Shown: in pieces, positions 8,622 through 17,234 of the stretch
How the letters are laid out: the number at the start of each line of letters is the position of its first letter
Numbering within the stretch: position 1 is the stretch's first letter
Assembly: GCA_023700255.1 (NCBI GenBank)
Contig: JAJPRD010000011.1
Location: forward strand, 1-41,039
Direction of reading: 5' to 3'
Origin: Candidatus Thalassarchaeaceae archaeon
GTDB taxonomy: Archaea; Thermoplasmatota; Poseidoniia; Poseidoniales; Thalassarchaeaceae
DNA: 41,039 nucleotides
Program-made: the position numbers and the translations under genes
The notes under the pieces: generated by a model
The model's database searches: none
What the model saw: only the letters and a program-made list of their open reading frames with translations
Told to the model about the DNA's origin: nothing

Positions 8622-9116
8622 TTATGTTGAACTTAATTGATTTTCACTGGCAGCACTTATGGTTTTTATTGCTTTTAATGCCTTATTTACGTGTCCAGTG
8701 ACTCCAAGTTGACTCGTGTGAGTATAAACAATGACTCCTTTAGGATTTATCACAAAAGTTACTCTGGCATTTAGCATACCAAAGTTTTTTTTCAATTTCA
8801 ATGCTTTAGAAACCCTATTTTCTTTATCACTCAATAGGGAATATAGTAGATTATATTTCTTCTTAAATCTTTTATGCGAGGCGATTGAATCTGAAGAAAC
8901 CCCATAAAGTAAGATTCCTTGTTTGTAGAATTCTTCATATCTGTCTCTAAATGAACAGGCTTGCAATGTACATCCTGGAGAATCATCTTTAGGATAGAAG
9001 AACATAACTGTCCATTTTTGCTGTATTTCATTATTTGTTACTAGAACTCCCTCATCATCATAAATACTAAAATCCGGAAATTTAGTATCTAATAAATATG
9101 CATGGGAATCTGACAT
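8622..9116 (-). CDS. Peroxiredoxin, PrxQ/BCP type
   Basis: 164-residue thiol peroxidase reducing hydrogen and organic peroxides. The active-site segment FYPKDDSPGCTLQACSF holds the peroxidatic Cys and, five residues later, the resolving Cys, the intramolecular arrangement of the PrxQ class. SSDSIASHKRFKKKY and the TFVINPKG strand follow as in the family. The ATG is five bases after the stop of the SRPBCC-epimerase gene and its ribosome site (GGAGAT) overlaps that gene's end, so it is the third gene of the photolyase operon. Confidence 0.95.
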   Translation of the reverse strand: MSDSHAYLLDTKFPDFSIYDDEGVLVTNNEIQQKWTVMFFYPKDDSPGCTLQACSFRDRYEEFYKQGILLYGVSSDSIASHKRFKKKYNLLYSLLSDKENRVSKALKLKKNFGMLNARVTFVINPKGVIVYTHTSQLGVTGHVNKALKAIKTISAASENQLSST

Positions 9117-9120
9117 TACT

Positions 9121-10518
9121 TTATCTCCACTTCCCTAATGAGTCGGCCAATGCATCTTCAAGGTATTCATGAGTAAATTCATAATCGGAATTTTGTAAGT
9201 TTTTTGGAATGACTCTTTGACTATCTAAAGTTAATTTTACACCCATTTCTCCAAATAATAATTTCATCATAAATCCTGGAAGTGGTGCAAAAGAAGGTCT
9301 TCTCAGTACTTTCCCAAGAGTTTTGGCAAATTCTTTCTGTCTCACAGGATTAGGTGATGTAATGTTGTATTCCCCCGAAGATTTTTCATTCATCATTAAG
9401 TGATACATTGAATATATTTGATCATCCATAGAAATCCAAGACATCCATTGTTTTCCCCCGCCTATAGGTCCACCTGCACCCATTTTTGCTGGCAACAACA
9501 TTTTCCCTAAAGCTCCTCCAACTGCAGATAATACAATACCCGTTCTTAGGTGAACTGTTCTGATCCCTGCATCTTTGGCAGGAATCGCACTGTCTTCCCA
9601 TTCTTTGCAAATATCAGTCAGAAAACCATCTCCCATGGTACTATTTTCATCTAACTCTTCATCTCCACGACTTCCATAGTATCCAATAGCACTAGCCATC
9701 ATAAATAACTCTGGTTTACTATTTAGTTCTGCTAAAGTTTTACTTAGAAGTTTCGTACTATCTACTCTACTATCTCTAATTGCAGACTTTCTTTTTGTAC
9801 TCCATCTCTTATCGCCTATTCCTACACCACCTAGATGTATTACTATGTCAAATCCTTCAAGCTCTTTAGCATTAATTATACCTTTACTTGGTGCCCAAGA
9901 TATTTCTTTCTTATCCTTATTCGCCTCTCTTCTAACCATTCTCCATACTTCATGATTTCCTGTATCTAGAAATGCAACTAATTGTGTACCAATCAAACCT
10001 GATGATCCCACAACAAGAATCTTTTTTCTTTTTACATCAGCAAACTTAGTATGGTTCTTCATATCTCTTTGAAGACGTAATTCTCTTGCTCTAAACATAG
10101 ATGAAATACGTCCCGTAACTAGCGACCCTCCAAGTATTCGATCAACTAACATGCCTAATGGACCAAATGGGACACTATATGTGACATCATCAACAACTGT
10201 TGTGATTCCATTTTTTTCAGTTAAATAATGATCATGATTCCACTTCCAGAATGGTCCTTTAATCATAGTATCAGCAAAATAGTTTGGCTTATCATAACCG
10301 GTGTGTTCAGCGACCCAAGTCATATTCAGGAATGGAATTCCAGGAGCCGGAAATCGGAATACTCTTTGCGAACCAACTTCCAGAGAGTCATCTGCTCGCA
10401 CTTCTTCAGCAACTTCCCAAGGTGGCATCAATCTTCTGAACGACCCTTCGTGTTCAAACCAATCAAAAGTGGATTTAATATCTGCATTGACAATAGTCTC
10501 GTGTTTGTATTTAGTCAT
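9121..10518 (-). CDS. SRPBCC domain - TIGR01777 NAD-dependent epimerase fusion
   Basis: 465-residue two-domain protein. Residues 1-150 form an SRPBCC (START-like) ligand-binding domain; residues 165-465 are an atypical SDR of the TIGR01777/YfcH (SDR39U1) family with the nucleotide-binding GSSGLIG at about 171-177, ASAIGYYGSRG in the active-site region and the C-terminal DUF1731 segment (RRPSFAPLPGFMMKLLFGEMG). Substrate is unknown; the fusion is known from bacteria, where the family often accompanies photolyase and light-response genes. An extended GTG start at 10527 overlaps the photolyase stop; the ATG at 10518 is better, with GGGTGA six bases upstream overlapping that stop. Confidence 0.9.
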   Translation of the reverse strand: MTKYKHETIVNADIKSTFDWFEHEGSFRRLMPPWEVAEEVRADDSLEVGSQRVFRFPAPGIPFLNMTWVAEHTGYDKPNYFADTMIKGPFWKWNHDHYLTEKNGITTVVDDVTYSVPFGPLGMLVDRILGGSLVTGRISSMFRARELRLQRDMKNHTKFADVKRKKILVVGSSGLIGTQLVAFLDTGNHEVWRMVRREANKDKKEISWAPSKGIINAKELEGFDIVIHLGGVGIGDKRWSTKRKSAIRDSRVDSTKLLSKTLAELNSKPELFMMASAIGYYGSRGDEELDENSTMGDGFLTDICKEWEDSAIPAKDAGIRTVHLRTGIVLSAVGGALGKMLLPAKMGAGGPIGGGKQWMSWISMDDQIYSMYHLMMNEKSSGEYNITSPNPVRQKEFAKTLGKVLRRPSFAPLPGFMMKLLFGEMGVKLTLDSQRVIPKNLQNSDYEFTHEYLEDALADSLGKWR

Positions 10519-10523
10519 TTTTT

Positions 10524-12074
10524 TCACCCAAATTTAGCTAAAGTCATTTTTTCTTCTTTAGCATATCTTTCAAGATAATTCTTTAGTTTCAATTTTCTCA
10601 TTGCGGATTCAGAAGACATATATCTGACTTTTCCAAATATAGGTCTTTCACCCCATGCTCTATCGTGTCTTCCAAGAACCCAAAATATTCCTGTATAGGA
10701 GTTCGGATCTCTTCCATCCAATGCCCACTTGTCATTAATATAAATCATCCTTTCAGCCGCAGTTTCAGGATTGGGTGACCATTCTAGAATTTTCTTACCC
10801 CATAACATTCTCATATAATTATGCATTTGTCCTGTTCTAACTAATTCTCTTTGAGCAGCATTCCATACCTCATCATGAGTCTCTGCTTGCTCCAGTTCAT
10901 CAAGAGAGTATAGCAATCTATCATCATTTAGATGTTCTGACATTGATATTTTAGCCCAATTTGGAATTGTCTCAATTGTTGCATGATCTGGTCTATTATA
11001 AGCAAAATTAAAACCTAATTCTCTCCATGTAATAATCTGGTCTAAGAATGACGACGCAGACTCTGAAGTACCCCACCATCCACTTCTTGTCCCTTTACCC
11101 GTATCTTCATGATTCAATGAATCAGGGCCCCAATTTTCTAGAAGAAAGACTTTCTCAATTATTTCGAATGATGAGATATGACCAAAGTGTAGCCAAGGAG
11201 ACAGACTACTTACAGCAGGATCATCAGGATTATTTCTTTCATCACCATATTTATTCAGTTTATAATTTAAGAATTTTTGAAGACGAATCCTTGCTTCATC
11301 GACTCCACCTTTAGTGGTTGAAACTGCAGAGACGCTGTGATCGATAGGGAGTTCAGCCATTGCATCATCTCCAGTCTTTCCTCCTTCTGCTACTCTCCAA
11401 AGCCATTCTAAAGGCGTTGCCTTAAATCCAGTCTCTTGTTCAATAAATTTCAAATCCTTATCATCTAATGACAAATCTTCATTGACATCAATCATTGAAT
11501 TTTTATTTGGTATAGTTTGTAACGCATCAAGTAAGTTTTTCTGCATATTTTTCCTAAAATAATATGCAGTAGTGAATTCTTTTTCAGACCATTTCATTGG
11601 AAGAATCCCATTTGAATCGCCTGCATCAACACGAATATCTAAAATTTTAGACGCAGAATTAAGAATTTTGTTAGGGGTATATGTTGGATAATCATCCATA
11701 ACTACGCAACAGGCATATTTAGATAATGAAACTAACATCCTAGTCCCGGGTTTCTCTTTAATTTCTACCCAAGGTACGTAAGTTAAACCATTATCCTCGT
11801 AATCTCTAATATTATTCATTATTCCCTGAACCATAAATGATAGAAACCTATCATTAGCGAATTTATGTTTTATAGAAACTGCTTCCACCACTAAAATCGG
11901 TTTTTTGAGGTCCCTTGATAACGATATAGCATGCTGTAATGATGCATTATAATTGAATCTTCTACATGATGTCATCCAATACAGTATGAATTTTCCATTA
12001 GGATTTATTTCATGGCCATTCATTGTCCGAATTCGTGATTTAGAGAATTCATTTGACGTGAAGAACCCGTTCAT
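10524..12074 (-). CDS. phr: Class II CPD photolyase
   Basis: About 516 residues; light-driven FAD enzyme that splits cyclobutane pyrimidine dimers. The N-terminal YWMTSCRRFNYNASLQHAI strand/helix and the C-terminal block MHNYMRMLWGKKILEWS ... ALDGRDPNSYTGIFW ... GRHDRAWGERPIFGKVRYM are the class II signature. The frame extends to a GTG at 12086, but a TATA-like TTATAT centred at 12101 lies about 27 bases upstream of the ATG at 12074, which fits a leaderless mRNA beginning at that ATG. First gene of a three-gene operon with the epimerase fusion and PrxQ; divergent to ribA. Confidence 0.95.
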   Translation of the reverse strand: MNGFFTSNEFSKSRIRTMNGHEINPNGKFILYWMTSCRRFNYNASLQHAISLSRDLKKPILVVEAVSIKHKFANDRFLSFMVQGIMNNIRDYEDNGLTYVPWVEIKEKPGTRMLVSLSKYACCVVMDDYPTYTPNKILNSASKILDIRVDAGDSNGILPMKWSEKEFTTAYYFRKNMQKNLLDALQTIPNKNSMIDVNEDLSLDDKDLKFIEQETGFKATPLEWLWRVAEGGKTGDDAMAELPIDHSVSAVSTTKGGVDEARIRLQKFLNYKLNKYGDERNNPDDPAVSSLSPWLHFGHISSFEIIEKVFLLENWGPDSLNHEDTGKGTRSGWWGTSESASSFLDQIITWRELGFNFAYNRPDHATIETIPNWAKISMSEHLNDDRLLYSLDELEQAETHDEVWNAAQRELVRTGQMHNYMRMLWGKKILEWSPNPETAAERMIYINDKWALDGRDPNSYTGIFWVLGRHDRAWGERPIFGKVRYMSSESAMRKLKLKNYLERYAKEEKMTLAKFG

Positions 12075-12209
12075 TAAATGTTTCACCTTGAAACTAGCAT
12101 ATAACCAAGTGTTTTCTAATCACTGCGAAGTTGGATTATGATTTCTTATTGATGAATGTGAATCAAGTGCTTAAAACAAACAGTCATTCATAAGTGAATA
12201 AGTCAAGGC
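12075..12209. promoter_or_regulatory. Divergent promoter region, photolyase operon / ribA operon
   Basis: Minus-strand TATA-like TTATAT at 12104-12099 sits about 27 bases from the photolyase ATG at 12074. For ribA, an A-rich CTTAAAAC at about 12170-12177 is a weaker TATA candidate. An imperfect direct repeat AA[CT]CAAGTG[TC]TTT/A occurs at about 12103-12114 and 12161-12172, one copy touching each core promoter. An operator for a shared regulator is possible but rests only on these two copies. Confidence 0.5.
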
Positions 12210-12833
12210 GTGCCTATGACTATACAATTTAGAAAGCCGTTGGATCCTAAAGATATTGATTCCGACGCTCATCTACCTACTGAAAGTGGTAACTTCCGAA
12301 TTTCAATTACATCCGATAATCAAGGATTTGAACATTCGCTAGTATATGTTGAAGGTTTTTCTAATTCTACAAATCCTCTAGTAAGGATTCACTCTGAATG
12401 CCTTACTGGAGATGCTTTTGGCTCACTAAAGTGTGATTGTGGTCCTCAACTAAAGAAGTCAATGGAATTAATTCAACAAGAAGGAGCAGGTGCCATAATT
12501 TACCTTAGGCAAGAGGGCCGAGGTATTGGACTTGAAGCTAAAATTCAGGCATATGCTTTACAAGATTTAGGATACGATACACTCGATGCTAACCTCGCTC
12601 TTGGTTTACCAGCTGATGCACGAGATTACAAAATTGCAGCAGAGATGTTGAAAAAGAAAGGAGTAACCAAAGTTAGGTTGATGACAAATAACCCGTTAAA
12701 GGTTGAAGGTTTGAGAAATAATGGTATTGAAGTATCGGATAGAGTAACGCACATCAGTGGTATTTGTGCATCAAATAGAAACTATCTTAAAACTAAAAGA
12801 GCAAGAATGGGACATCTTCTGGACATTGAGTAA
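12210..12833 (+). CDS. ribA: GTP cyclohydrolase II (riboflavin biosynthesis)
   Basis: 207 residues; opens GTP to the 2,5-diaminopyrimidine precursor of riboflavin, and so of FMN, FAD and F420-type cofactors. Zinc ligands C64, C75 and C77 lie in HSECLTGDAFGSLKCDCG; the catalytic YLRQEGRGIGL segment follows, and RLMTNNPLKVEGL ends the domain as in RibA. No DHBP synthase domain is fused. Start is the GTG at 12210 or the ATG at 12216, with AAGG just upstream. Many archaea use GTP cyclohydrolase III instead, so a bacterial-type RibA suggests acquisition or retention of a bacterial route. Its position opposite the FAD-dependent photolyase makes functional sense. Confidence 0.95.
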   Translation: MPMTIQFRKPLDPKDIDSDAHLPTESGNFRISITSDNQGFEHSLVYVEGFSNSTNPLVRIHSECLTGDAFGSLKCDCGPQLKKSMELIQQEGAGAIIYLRQEGRGIGLEAKIQAYALQDLGYDTLDANLALGLPADARDYKIAAEMLKKKGVTKVRLMTNNPLKVEGLRNNGIEVSDRVTHISGICASNRNYLKTKRARMGHLLDIE

Positions 12834-12864
12834 GTATTTGAGCTAATTATTAGGCGGTTATTGT

Positions 12865-13341
12865 ATGGTTAACATAGTGGGAGACATAGCACCCGACTTT
12901 ACTCTCTTAGATAGTAATGAAAATAGTTTCAATTTTTCAGACTTGGATGGGAGTTGGAAGGTAGTATTTTTTTATGCAAAAGATGGATCTCCAACTTGTA
13001 AGAGGGGATGTTTAAGTTTCAAGGAACAATACGATTTATTTCGTTCACTAACTCCTCCTGTAGAAGTAATTGGTATAAGCCAAGATTCTACCTCTCAACA
13101 TAAAGAATTCAAAGAAGAATTAGGATTACCATTTCCTTTGTTATCTGATCCCGATAGAAAGGTTGCTGACTTATTTGGGGTACCGATGTACCTTGGACAA
13201 TTCCCTGCAAAATCTTCCTTTGTAGTAGGGCCGGATAGAAAAATCCATTATGTCTACGATTGGTTATTCCGACCTCGTAATCATGTGGCTAAGATTCTCG
13301 CTGCTATGAGTGACGTCACAGAAAGGAGAGACTTCAAATGA
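12865..13341 (+). CDS. Peroxiredoxin-like (AhpC/TSA) protein, second paralogue
   Basis: 158-residue thioredoxin-fold peroxidase. FFYAKDGSPTCKRGCLSF carries two Cys separated by three residues at the PrxQ active site, but Gly-Cys-Thr of the usual SPGCT is replaced by Thr-Cys-Lys. GISQDSTSQHKEFKEE and PFPLLSDPDRKVADLFG are family-typical. It is clearly a different sequence from the PrxQ at 8622-9116. The stop overlaps the start of the TrmB gene as ATGA, so the two are co-translated. Confidence 0.9.
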   Translation: MVNIVGDIAPDFTLLDSNENSFNFSDLDGSWKVVFFYAKDGSPTCKRGCLSFKEQYDLFRSLTPPVEVIGISQDSTSQHKEFKEELGLPFPLLSDPDRKVADLFGVPMYLGQFPAKSSFVVGPDRKIHYVYDWLFRPRNHVAKILAAMSDVTERRDFK

Positions 13342-14708
13342 GCTGGGAAACTATATTGAGTGATTCAGGTCTTAATGATAGAGAAATAAAGGCAGTGATT
13401 GTTCTTTCTTCTAAAACGAACCTCAAAGCCAGTGAGTTAGCTAAAGAGTTGGAAACAACTCGTCTTGATGCTTATAATTCTCTAGAGAAATTACAAGCAA
13501 TTGGGCTAGTGAAAACAACTGCAGATAGACCTATGAGGTTTTCTTGCCCCCCTATCGGGGAAGCAGTCGAACACCTTATCGGTATCAGGAAGTTGCAACT
13601 TCAGAGAATTGAACAGTCATATGAAGAAGTAAAAACTAATCCTAATTCTTTAAAATTCAGCAATATAGAAGAAGAGAATACGCATCTTAATCCTAAGTTT
13701 GCAGTGTTAAAAGAGCGAACTCATATTATGAAAAGAATAGAGAAAATGGCCGATGATTCTGATCAAAACTTAATTTTATTATTGGGTAAATTCGGTATTT
13801 TACATCTTTGTAGAAGCCCTACAATAACTGCTGTTAATAATGCTGCAAACAGAGGGATAAATATTCGAGTAATCGGTCAACTAGATCGTAGAACTTTACG
13901 TTTTTATTCAGAATTAGATGATAGTATCGAAGTTCGACATACAGATAATTTAGAGGCCCAAGGCGCATTAATGGATAATTTAGAAACTATTCAGTATCTT
14001 AATATGGAAGAGAATCCAGTCGGCCGAGGGAAAGAAGATGCTGCCTTAGTAATCGAGTCTCCAGATTTCTCAAGCTCCTGGGCGAATCTAGTTGAATCAA
14101 TATGGTTAGAAGGAATTGCCCTAGATTCAGCTTCTAAACGATTTACAGAAAATAGAATAGTAGATCCCCTAAAACTTACTTTTGAAAGCGGTTCATTTTT
14201 AGAGCGTATAAGAGAAATTCTCGATGTCAATGATGATTTACCTACTGAAGATACACCATTTGATCCAGTATCTATTCTATCTGCAGGAATGGAAATTAAT
14301 GAAGCTAGAAAAAAGTTAGAAACAGGAGGCGTTGAAAGTCTTGCTGCCTTTGGAATAGATATTGAAACTTTACTAAGACAAGTTGGCATTAGAATAGGGG
14401 AAGAATTGTCATTCTCTATGAAAGAAATCAAAGGTGACGTTGAATATCTCAATGAAATAATGGATTGGTGGGAACATTCAGGATTAGGGAAATTAAATTA
14501 TGATATAGATCCAGTATTCCATATTGAAGTTAAATTAGAACAAAAAAATTCAGCAGATAAACTTCCTTTGTGGGCGCTAGACGATGGCATTATTGAAGGT
14601 GCAATTATGTCTAGGTATAATGGACGTAATGGCATTCAAATTAATCGTATACTAGGTGATGATGATGTTGATTTCCATAGCCGTTATGAGATAATAATGA
14701 ATTTCTAG
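13338..14708 (+). CDS. TrmB-type transcriptional regulator with V4R-like C-terminal domain
   Basis: 456 residues. Residues 1-75 form the TrmB winged helix (LNDREIKAVIVLSSKTN then KASELAKELETTRLDAYNSLEKL). About 120-260 looks like the PLD-like middle domain of TrmB proteins (LILLLGKFGILHL; NRGINIRVIGQLDR). The last 130 residues (about 325-456) follow the pattern of V4R ligand-binding domains: RIGEELSFSM helix, DWWEHSGLGKL, then LDDGIIEGAIM and a final strand; the Cys residues seen in many V4R domains are absent. Effector unknown. Gene order and ATGA overlap with a peroxiredoxin and proximity to ribA, photolyase and UbiB make it the best candidate regulator of this island. The V4R assignment is inference. 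Confidence 0.78.
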   Translation: MSWETILSDSGLNDREIKAVIVLSSKTNLKASELAKELETTRLDAYNSLEKLQAIGLVKTTADRPMRFSCPPIGEAVEHLIGIRKLQLQRIEQSYEEVKTNPNSLKFSNIEEENTHLNPKFAVLKERTHIMKRIEKMADDSDQNLILLLGKFGILHLCRSPTITAVNNAANRGINIRVIGQLDRRTLRFYSELDDSIEVRHTDNLEAQGALMDNLETIQYLNMEENPVGRGKEDAALVIESPDFSSSWANLVESIWLEGIALDSASKRFTENRIVDPLKLTFESGSFLERIREILDVNDDLPTEDTPFDPVSILSAGMEINEARKKLETGGVESLAAFGIDIETLLRQVGIRIGEELSFSMKEIKGDVEYLNEIMDWWEHSGLGKLNYDIDPVFHIEVKLEQKNSADKLPLWALDDGIIEGAIMSRYNGRNGIQINRILGDDDVDFHSRYEIIMNF

Positions 14709-14727
14709 ATTAAGTCTGATTTCAAGT

Positions 14728-14754
14728 TATTTTTCTAATTTGAATTTTTTGTTT
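14728..14754 (+). terminator. T-rich candidate terminator after trmB
   Basis: Two oligo-T runs (five T near 14730, six T at 14745-14750) follow the TrmB stop by 20-45 bases. Archaeal transcription commonly ends at such U-rich tracts. It would separate the ribA-prx-trmB unit from the UbiB gene. Confidence 0.4.
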
Positions 14755-14776
14755 ATGGTTTTATACGACCCATTAT

Positions 14777-16045
14777 ATGAGTCAATGTTCAGAACAGGCC
14801 GTGAGGTTACTGACATTCTTGTTTTTTATGCGGGAAATCTTGAAAAAGAAGCCAGCAGATTTAGTATGGATTCAAGAGCAAGGTTTACTTTCAGTCAAAC
14901 TAGCGCAAATTTTTGCACTTAGATCTGATTTAATCGGCGTAGATAAATGTAGGCAATTACAACAACTTTACCAACACGCTGCAAGCATACCATCCGAAGA
15001 TGTATTTGCTAATTTAGAACAGCGTGCCCCTCCTGGTTTCTTCGATGCATTCGAAAACATCGAAAAGATTCCATTAGCGGCAGCATCTGTTGGGCAAGTT
15101 CATCGAGCAAAATTGAAAACAGGGGAAGAAGTAGTTGTCAAGATTATTAAAAGCCAGAATTCAAAAGAATTTCGCAGAGATGTAGAAAGAATGCGCAGAT
15201 GGCTTCGAGTATTCTTATTCTTCAATAGAAAACTCCGAAGAGTTGGCAACCCTGTAGCATTACTCAATCATGTTGCTGATTATACGACTAGAGAACTTGA
15301 TTTACGCAACGAAATTAAAGGTGCTGAGGAGTTAGAGACAATAAAAAATGCAATTTCTGAAAATTTCTCTATGAATTTACTAAGATTTCCTAAATATTGG
15401 CCCGAACTATCGAATGAAGATGTCTTAGTGTCAGAATTTATTGAAGGAAAATCTCTTGAAGAAGGTATTGAAGAAAAATCACTTAGCTGGGACACGCTGT
15501 TACAATTATTCCGGATTCATGGAGCCTATCTTTTCGGGATAGGTACATTCCACGGTGACTTACACCCTGGGAATTGTATTATTGATAATGAGGGTAAATT
15601 TGTATTTATTGATAATGGAGCTATATGCCACGCTCCTTCTAAAGTTAATTTATCTCTATTTCAATTCTTTGAACAATTATCTATTAATAATTTTCAAGAA
15701 GCTTTTGATTCATTATTAGGGTTATCAGATTCTCCTCTAGATTCTAACAATCTAGATGCTTATTATAAAAAAATGAATGAAATATATGAGGGGTTTTCTA
15801 ATCAAACTGTAGGAGAAAAAAGTTTAACCCGAATAATGATGCAAACTGTTCAAGCTGCTGTCGAAAAAGCAGGAGCAGATTTCGGTGAAGAAGCCTTCCC
15901 CATTATTCGTGCTTTAATGTATTTAGATGGTTTAGTTCTAAGAACACATCCTAATGTCAAATTAATCGAATCAATGGGACCTTACTTGGAAGAATTTAGA
16001 ACTGGTCTCAATTTGGATAATAAGATAAATCAATTAAAGGTGTAA
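14777..16045 (+). CDS. UbiB/ABC1/AarF family atypical kinase
   Basis: 422-residue protein-kinase-like ATPase. The family-specific KxxQ motif is K41-Q44 (KLAQIFALRSDL), the Ala-rich nucleotide loop is AAASVGQVHRA (about 101-111), the phosphotransfer Lys is K122, the catalytic loop is HGDLHPGN (259-266) and the metal-binding DxG-like triad is D279-N-G. Members such as UbiB and COQ8 support quinone or prenyl-lipid metabolism, and plant homologues act in plastoglobules on carotenoid/tocopherol stability. No C-terminal transmembrane pair as in UbiB is evident. An internal ATG at 14828 is an alternative start. The gene runs into the SDR gene two bases downstream. Confidence 0.92.
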   Translation: MSQCSEQAVRLLTFLFFMREILKKKPADLVWIQEQGLLSVKLAQIFALRSDLIGVDKCRQLQQLYQHAASIPSEDVFANLEQRAPPGFFDAFENIEKIPLAAASVGQVHRAKLKTGEEVVVKIIKSQNSKEFRRDVERMRRWLRVFLFFNRKLRRVGNPVALLNHVADYTTRELDLRNEIKGAEELETIKNAISENFSMNLLRFPKYWPELSNEDVLVSEFIEGKSLEEGIEEKSLSWDTLLQLFRIHGAYLFGIGTFHGDLHPGNCIIDNEGKFVFIDNGAICHAPSKVNLSLFQFFEQLSINNFQEAFDSLLGLSDSPLDSNNLDAYYKKMNEIYEGFSNQTVGEKSLTRIMMQTVQAAVEKAGADFGEEAFPIIRALMYLDGLVLRTHPNVKLIESMGPYLEEFRTGLNLDNKINQLKV

Positions 16046-16047
16046 AT

Positions 16048-16788
16048 ATGTTAAACTCGGAACAAAAAGTAGTATGGATTATAGGCGGCTCTGGCGGAAT
16101 TGGGTCGCATATTGCTAAACGCATGTCTAATAATGGATGGAAAGTCATTATTAGTGCCAGAAATATTGAGAAAATGAATGAAATTTCAAAGCATGGTTCT
16201 ATTGAAGCAATTGTTTTAGATGCAACAGATGCAGATCAAGTTCAATCCAAGGCTGTCGAAATTAGTAAGACTTATGGTTCATTAGACGCTGTAGTAAATT
16301 GTGTAGGTTCAATTTTTCTTCGCCCACTACATGCGACTAGTCCTGAGCAATTTTCAGATACTATAACTCAGAATCTATTCACCTCTTTCAACGTTATTCG
16401 TGCAACTGCAAAAATAATGATGAGGGGGAATGGTGGGAGAATAGTACTTTTCTCATCAGCAGCAGCATCACTAGGTATGCCCAATCACGCCGCAATATCT
16501 GCAGCAAAAGCAGGTGTTGAGGGGTTAGCTCGTGCTGCAGCAGCAGATTACGCTAAGCGTGGGATTCGGATCAATGTCATTTCACCTGGTTTAGTAGACA
16601 CCCCCCTCTCTGCTCACTTATTAGCTAATGAACAAAGTCGAACAATTAGTGAAAATATGCATCCAGTTGGTAGTATTGGAAATGCTGATGATATTGCATC
16701 TGTAGCTGAATGGCTAATCAAAGATGCACCAGATTGGATGACCGGAGATGTCATACCAGTAGATGGCGGTTTAACAAATCTCAAATAA
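16048..16788 (+). CDS. Short-chain dehydrogenase/reductase-like protein lacking the catalytic Tyr
   Basis: 246-residue classical-SDR fold: GGSGGIG dinucleotide motif at 13-19, NCVG at 84-87 for the NNAG motif, FSSAAA with the catalytic Ser near 136, and the C-terminal ISPGLVDTPL and DVIPVDGG segments. The usual YxxxK reads I150-S-A-A-K154, so the general acid Tyr is missing while Lys is kept. I recall bacterial SDR relatives with the same IAAAK-type replacement, so this may define a subfamily rather than decay. ATG two bases after the UbiB stop with AAGGTG upstream: co-transcribed and probably in the same pathway. Confidence 0.88.
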   Translation: MLNSEQKVVWIIGGSGGIGSHIAKRMSNNGWKVIISARNIEKMNEISKHGSIEAIVLDATDADQVQSKAVEISKTYGSLDAVVNCVGSIFLRPLHATSPEQFSDTITQNLFTSFNVIRATAKIMMRGNGGRIVLFSSAAASLGMPNHAAISAAKAGVEGLARAAAADYAKRGIRINVISPGLVDTPLSAHLLANEQSRTISENMHPVGSIGNADDIASVAEWLIKDAPDWMTGDVIPVDGGLTNLK

Positions 16789-16847
16789 TTCGAATAGATG
16801 TTTTTTAATTACAGACATTCAAATGCATTGATATGTCATGAATTACT

Positions 16848-17234
16848 ATGAATTTACACCTAGAAGATAATTTGTGGCACCCTATAATCAAAATTAGTAA
16901 GCTTAAAGACGGCCAGAAAAAGATGCGCCGGATAGGTCTCCGAAGCATTATGATAGTTCGAGAAGATTCTCAAGTTTTTGCAACTGACGCTCTTTGTAGG
17001 CACATGGCGTGGCCTTTGGCTTACGGTGGTAAAGTGAAGGATGATTGTATAACATGTCCACTTCATCAATCTAAATATGATCTAAAAAATGGTGAGGTGA
17101 AGGAATGGTCACCATTCCCTCTTTTACCTATTTATGGACGACTTTTAGGCTCTCTAAGGAAGCCGAGCCCTCTCGTCGTCCATGAGACGAGAGAGTTCGA
17201 CGGTTGGATCGAAGTCCGATTATCTACGGCGTGA
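16848..17234 (+). CDS. Rieske [2Fe-2S] domain protein
   Basis: 128-residue stand-alone Rieske ferredoxin-like domain. The cluster ligands are C50/H52 (CRHM) and C70/H73 (CPLH), 17 residues apart as in oxygenase-type Rieske proteins; there is no N-terminal membrane anchor, signal peptide or oxygenase catalytic domain. It probably passes electrons to a partner, plausibly an enzyme of the UbiB-SDR group. A hairpin-forming inverted repeat CTCTCGTC...GACGAGAG lies in its coding sequence at 17170-17193. The 3' half has been duplicated downstream (17381-17596). Confidence 0.9.
   Translation: MNLHLEDNLWHPIIKISKLKDGQKKMRRIGLRSIMIVREDSQVFATDALCRHMAWPLAYGGKVKDDCITCPLHQSKYDLKNGEVKEWSPFPLLPIYGRLLGSLRKPSPLVVHETREFDGWIEVRLSTA

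Noticed and set aside
13991-14452. 153-codon minus-strand frame inside the TrmB gene
   Set aside because: Low-complexity shadow of the real gene, no start context or domain.
17170-17193. Inverted repeat as a bidirectional terminator
   Set aside because: It lies within the Rieske coding sequence 40 bases before the stop and lacks a T-tract; kept only as a possible recombination aid.
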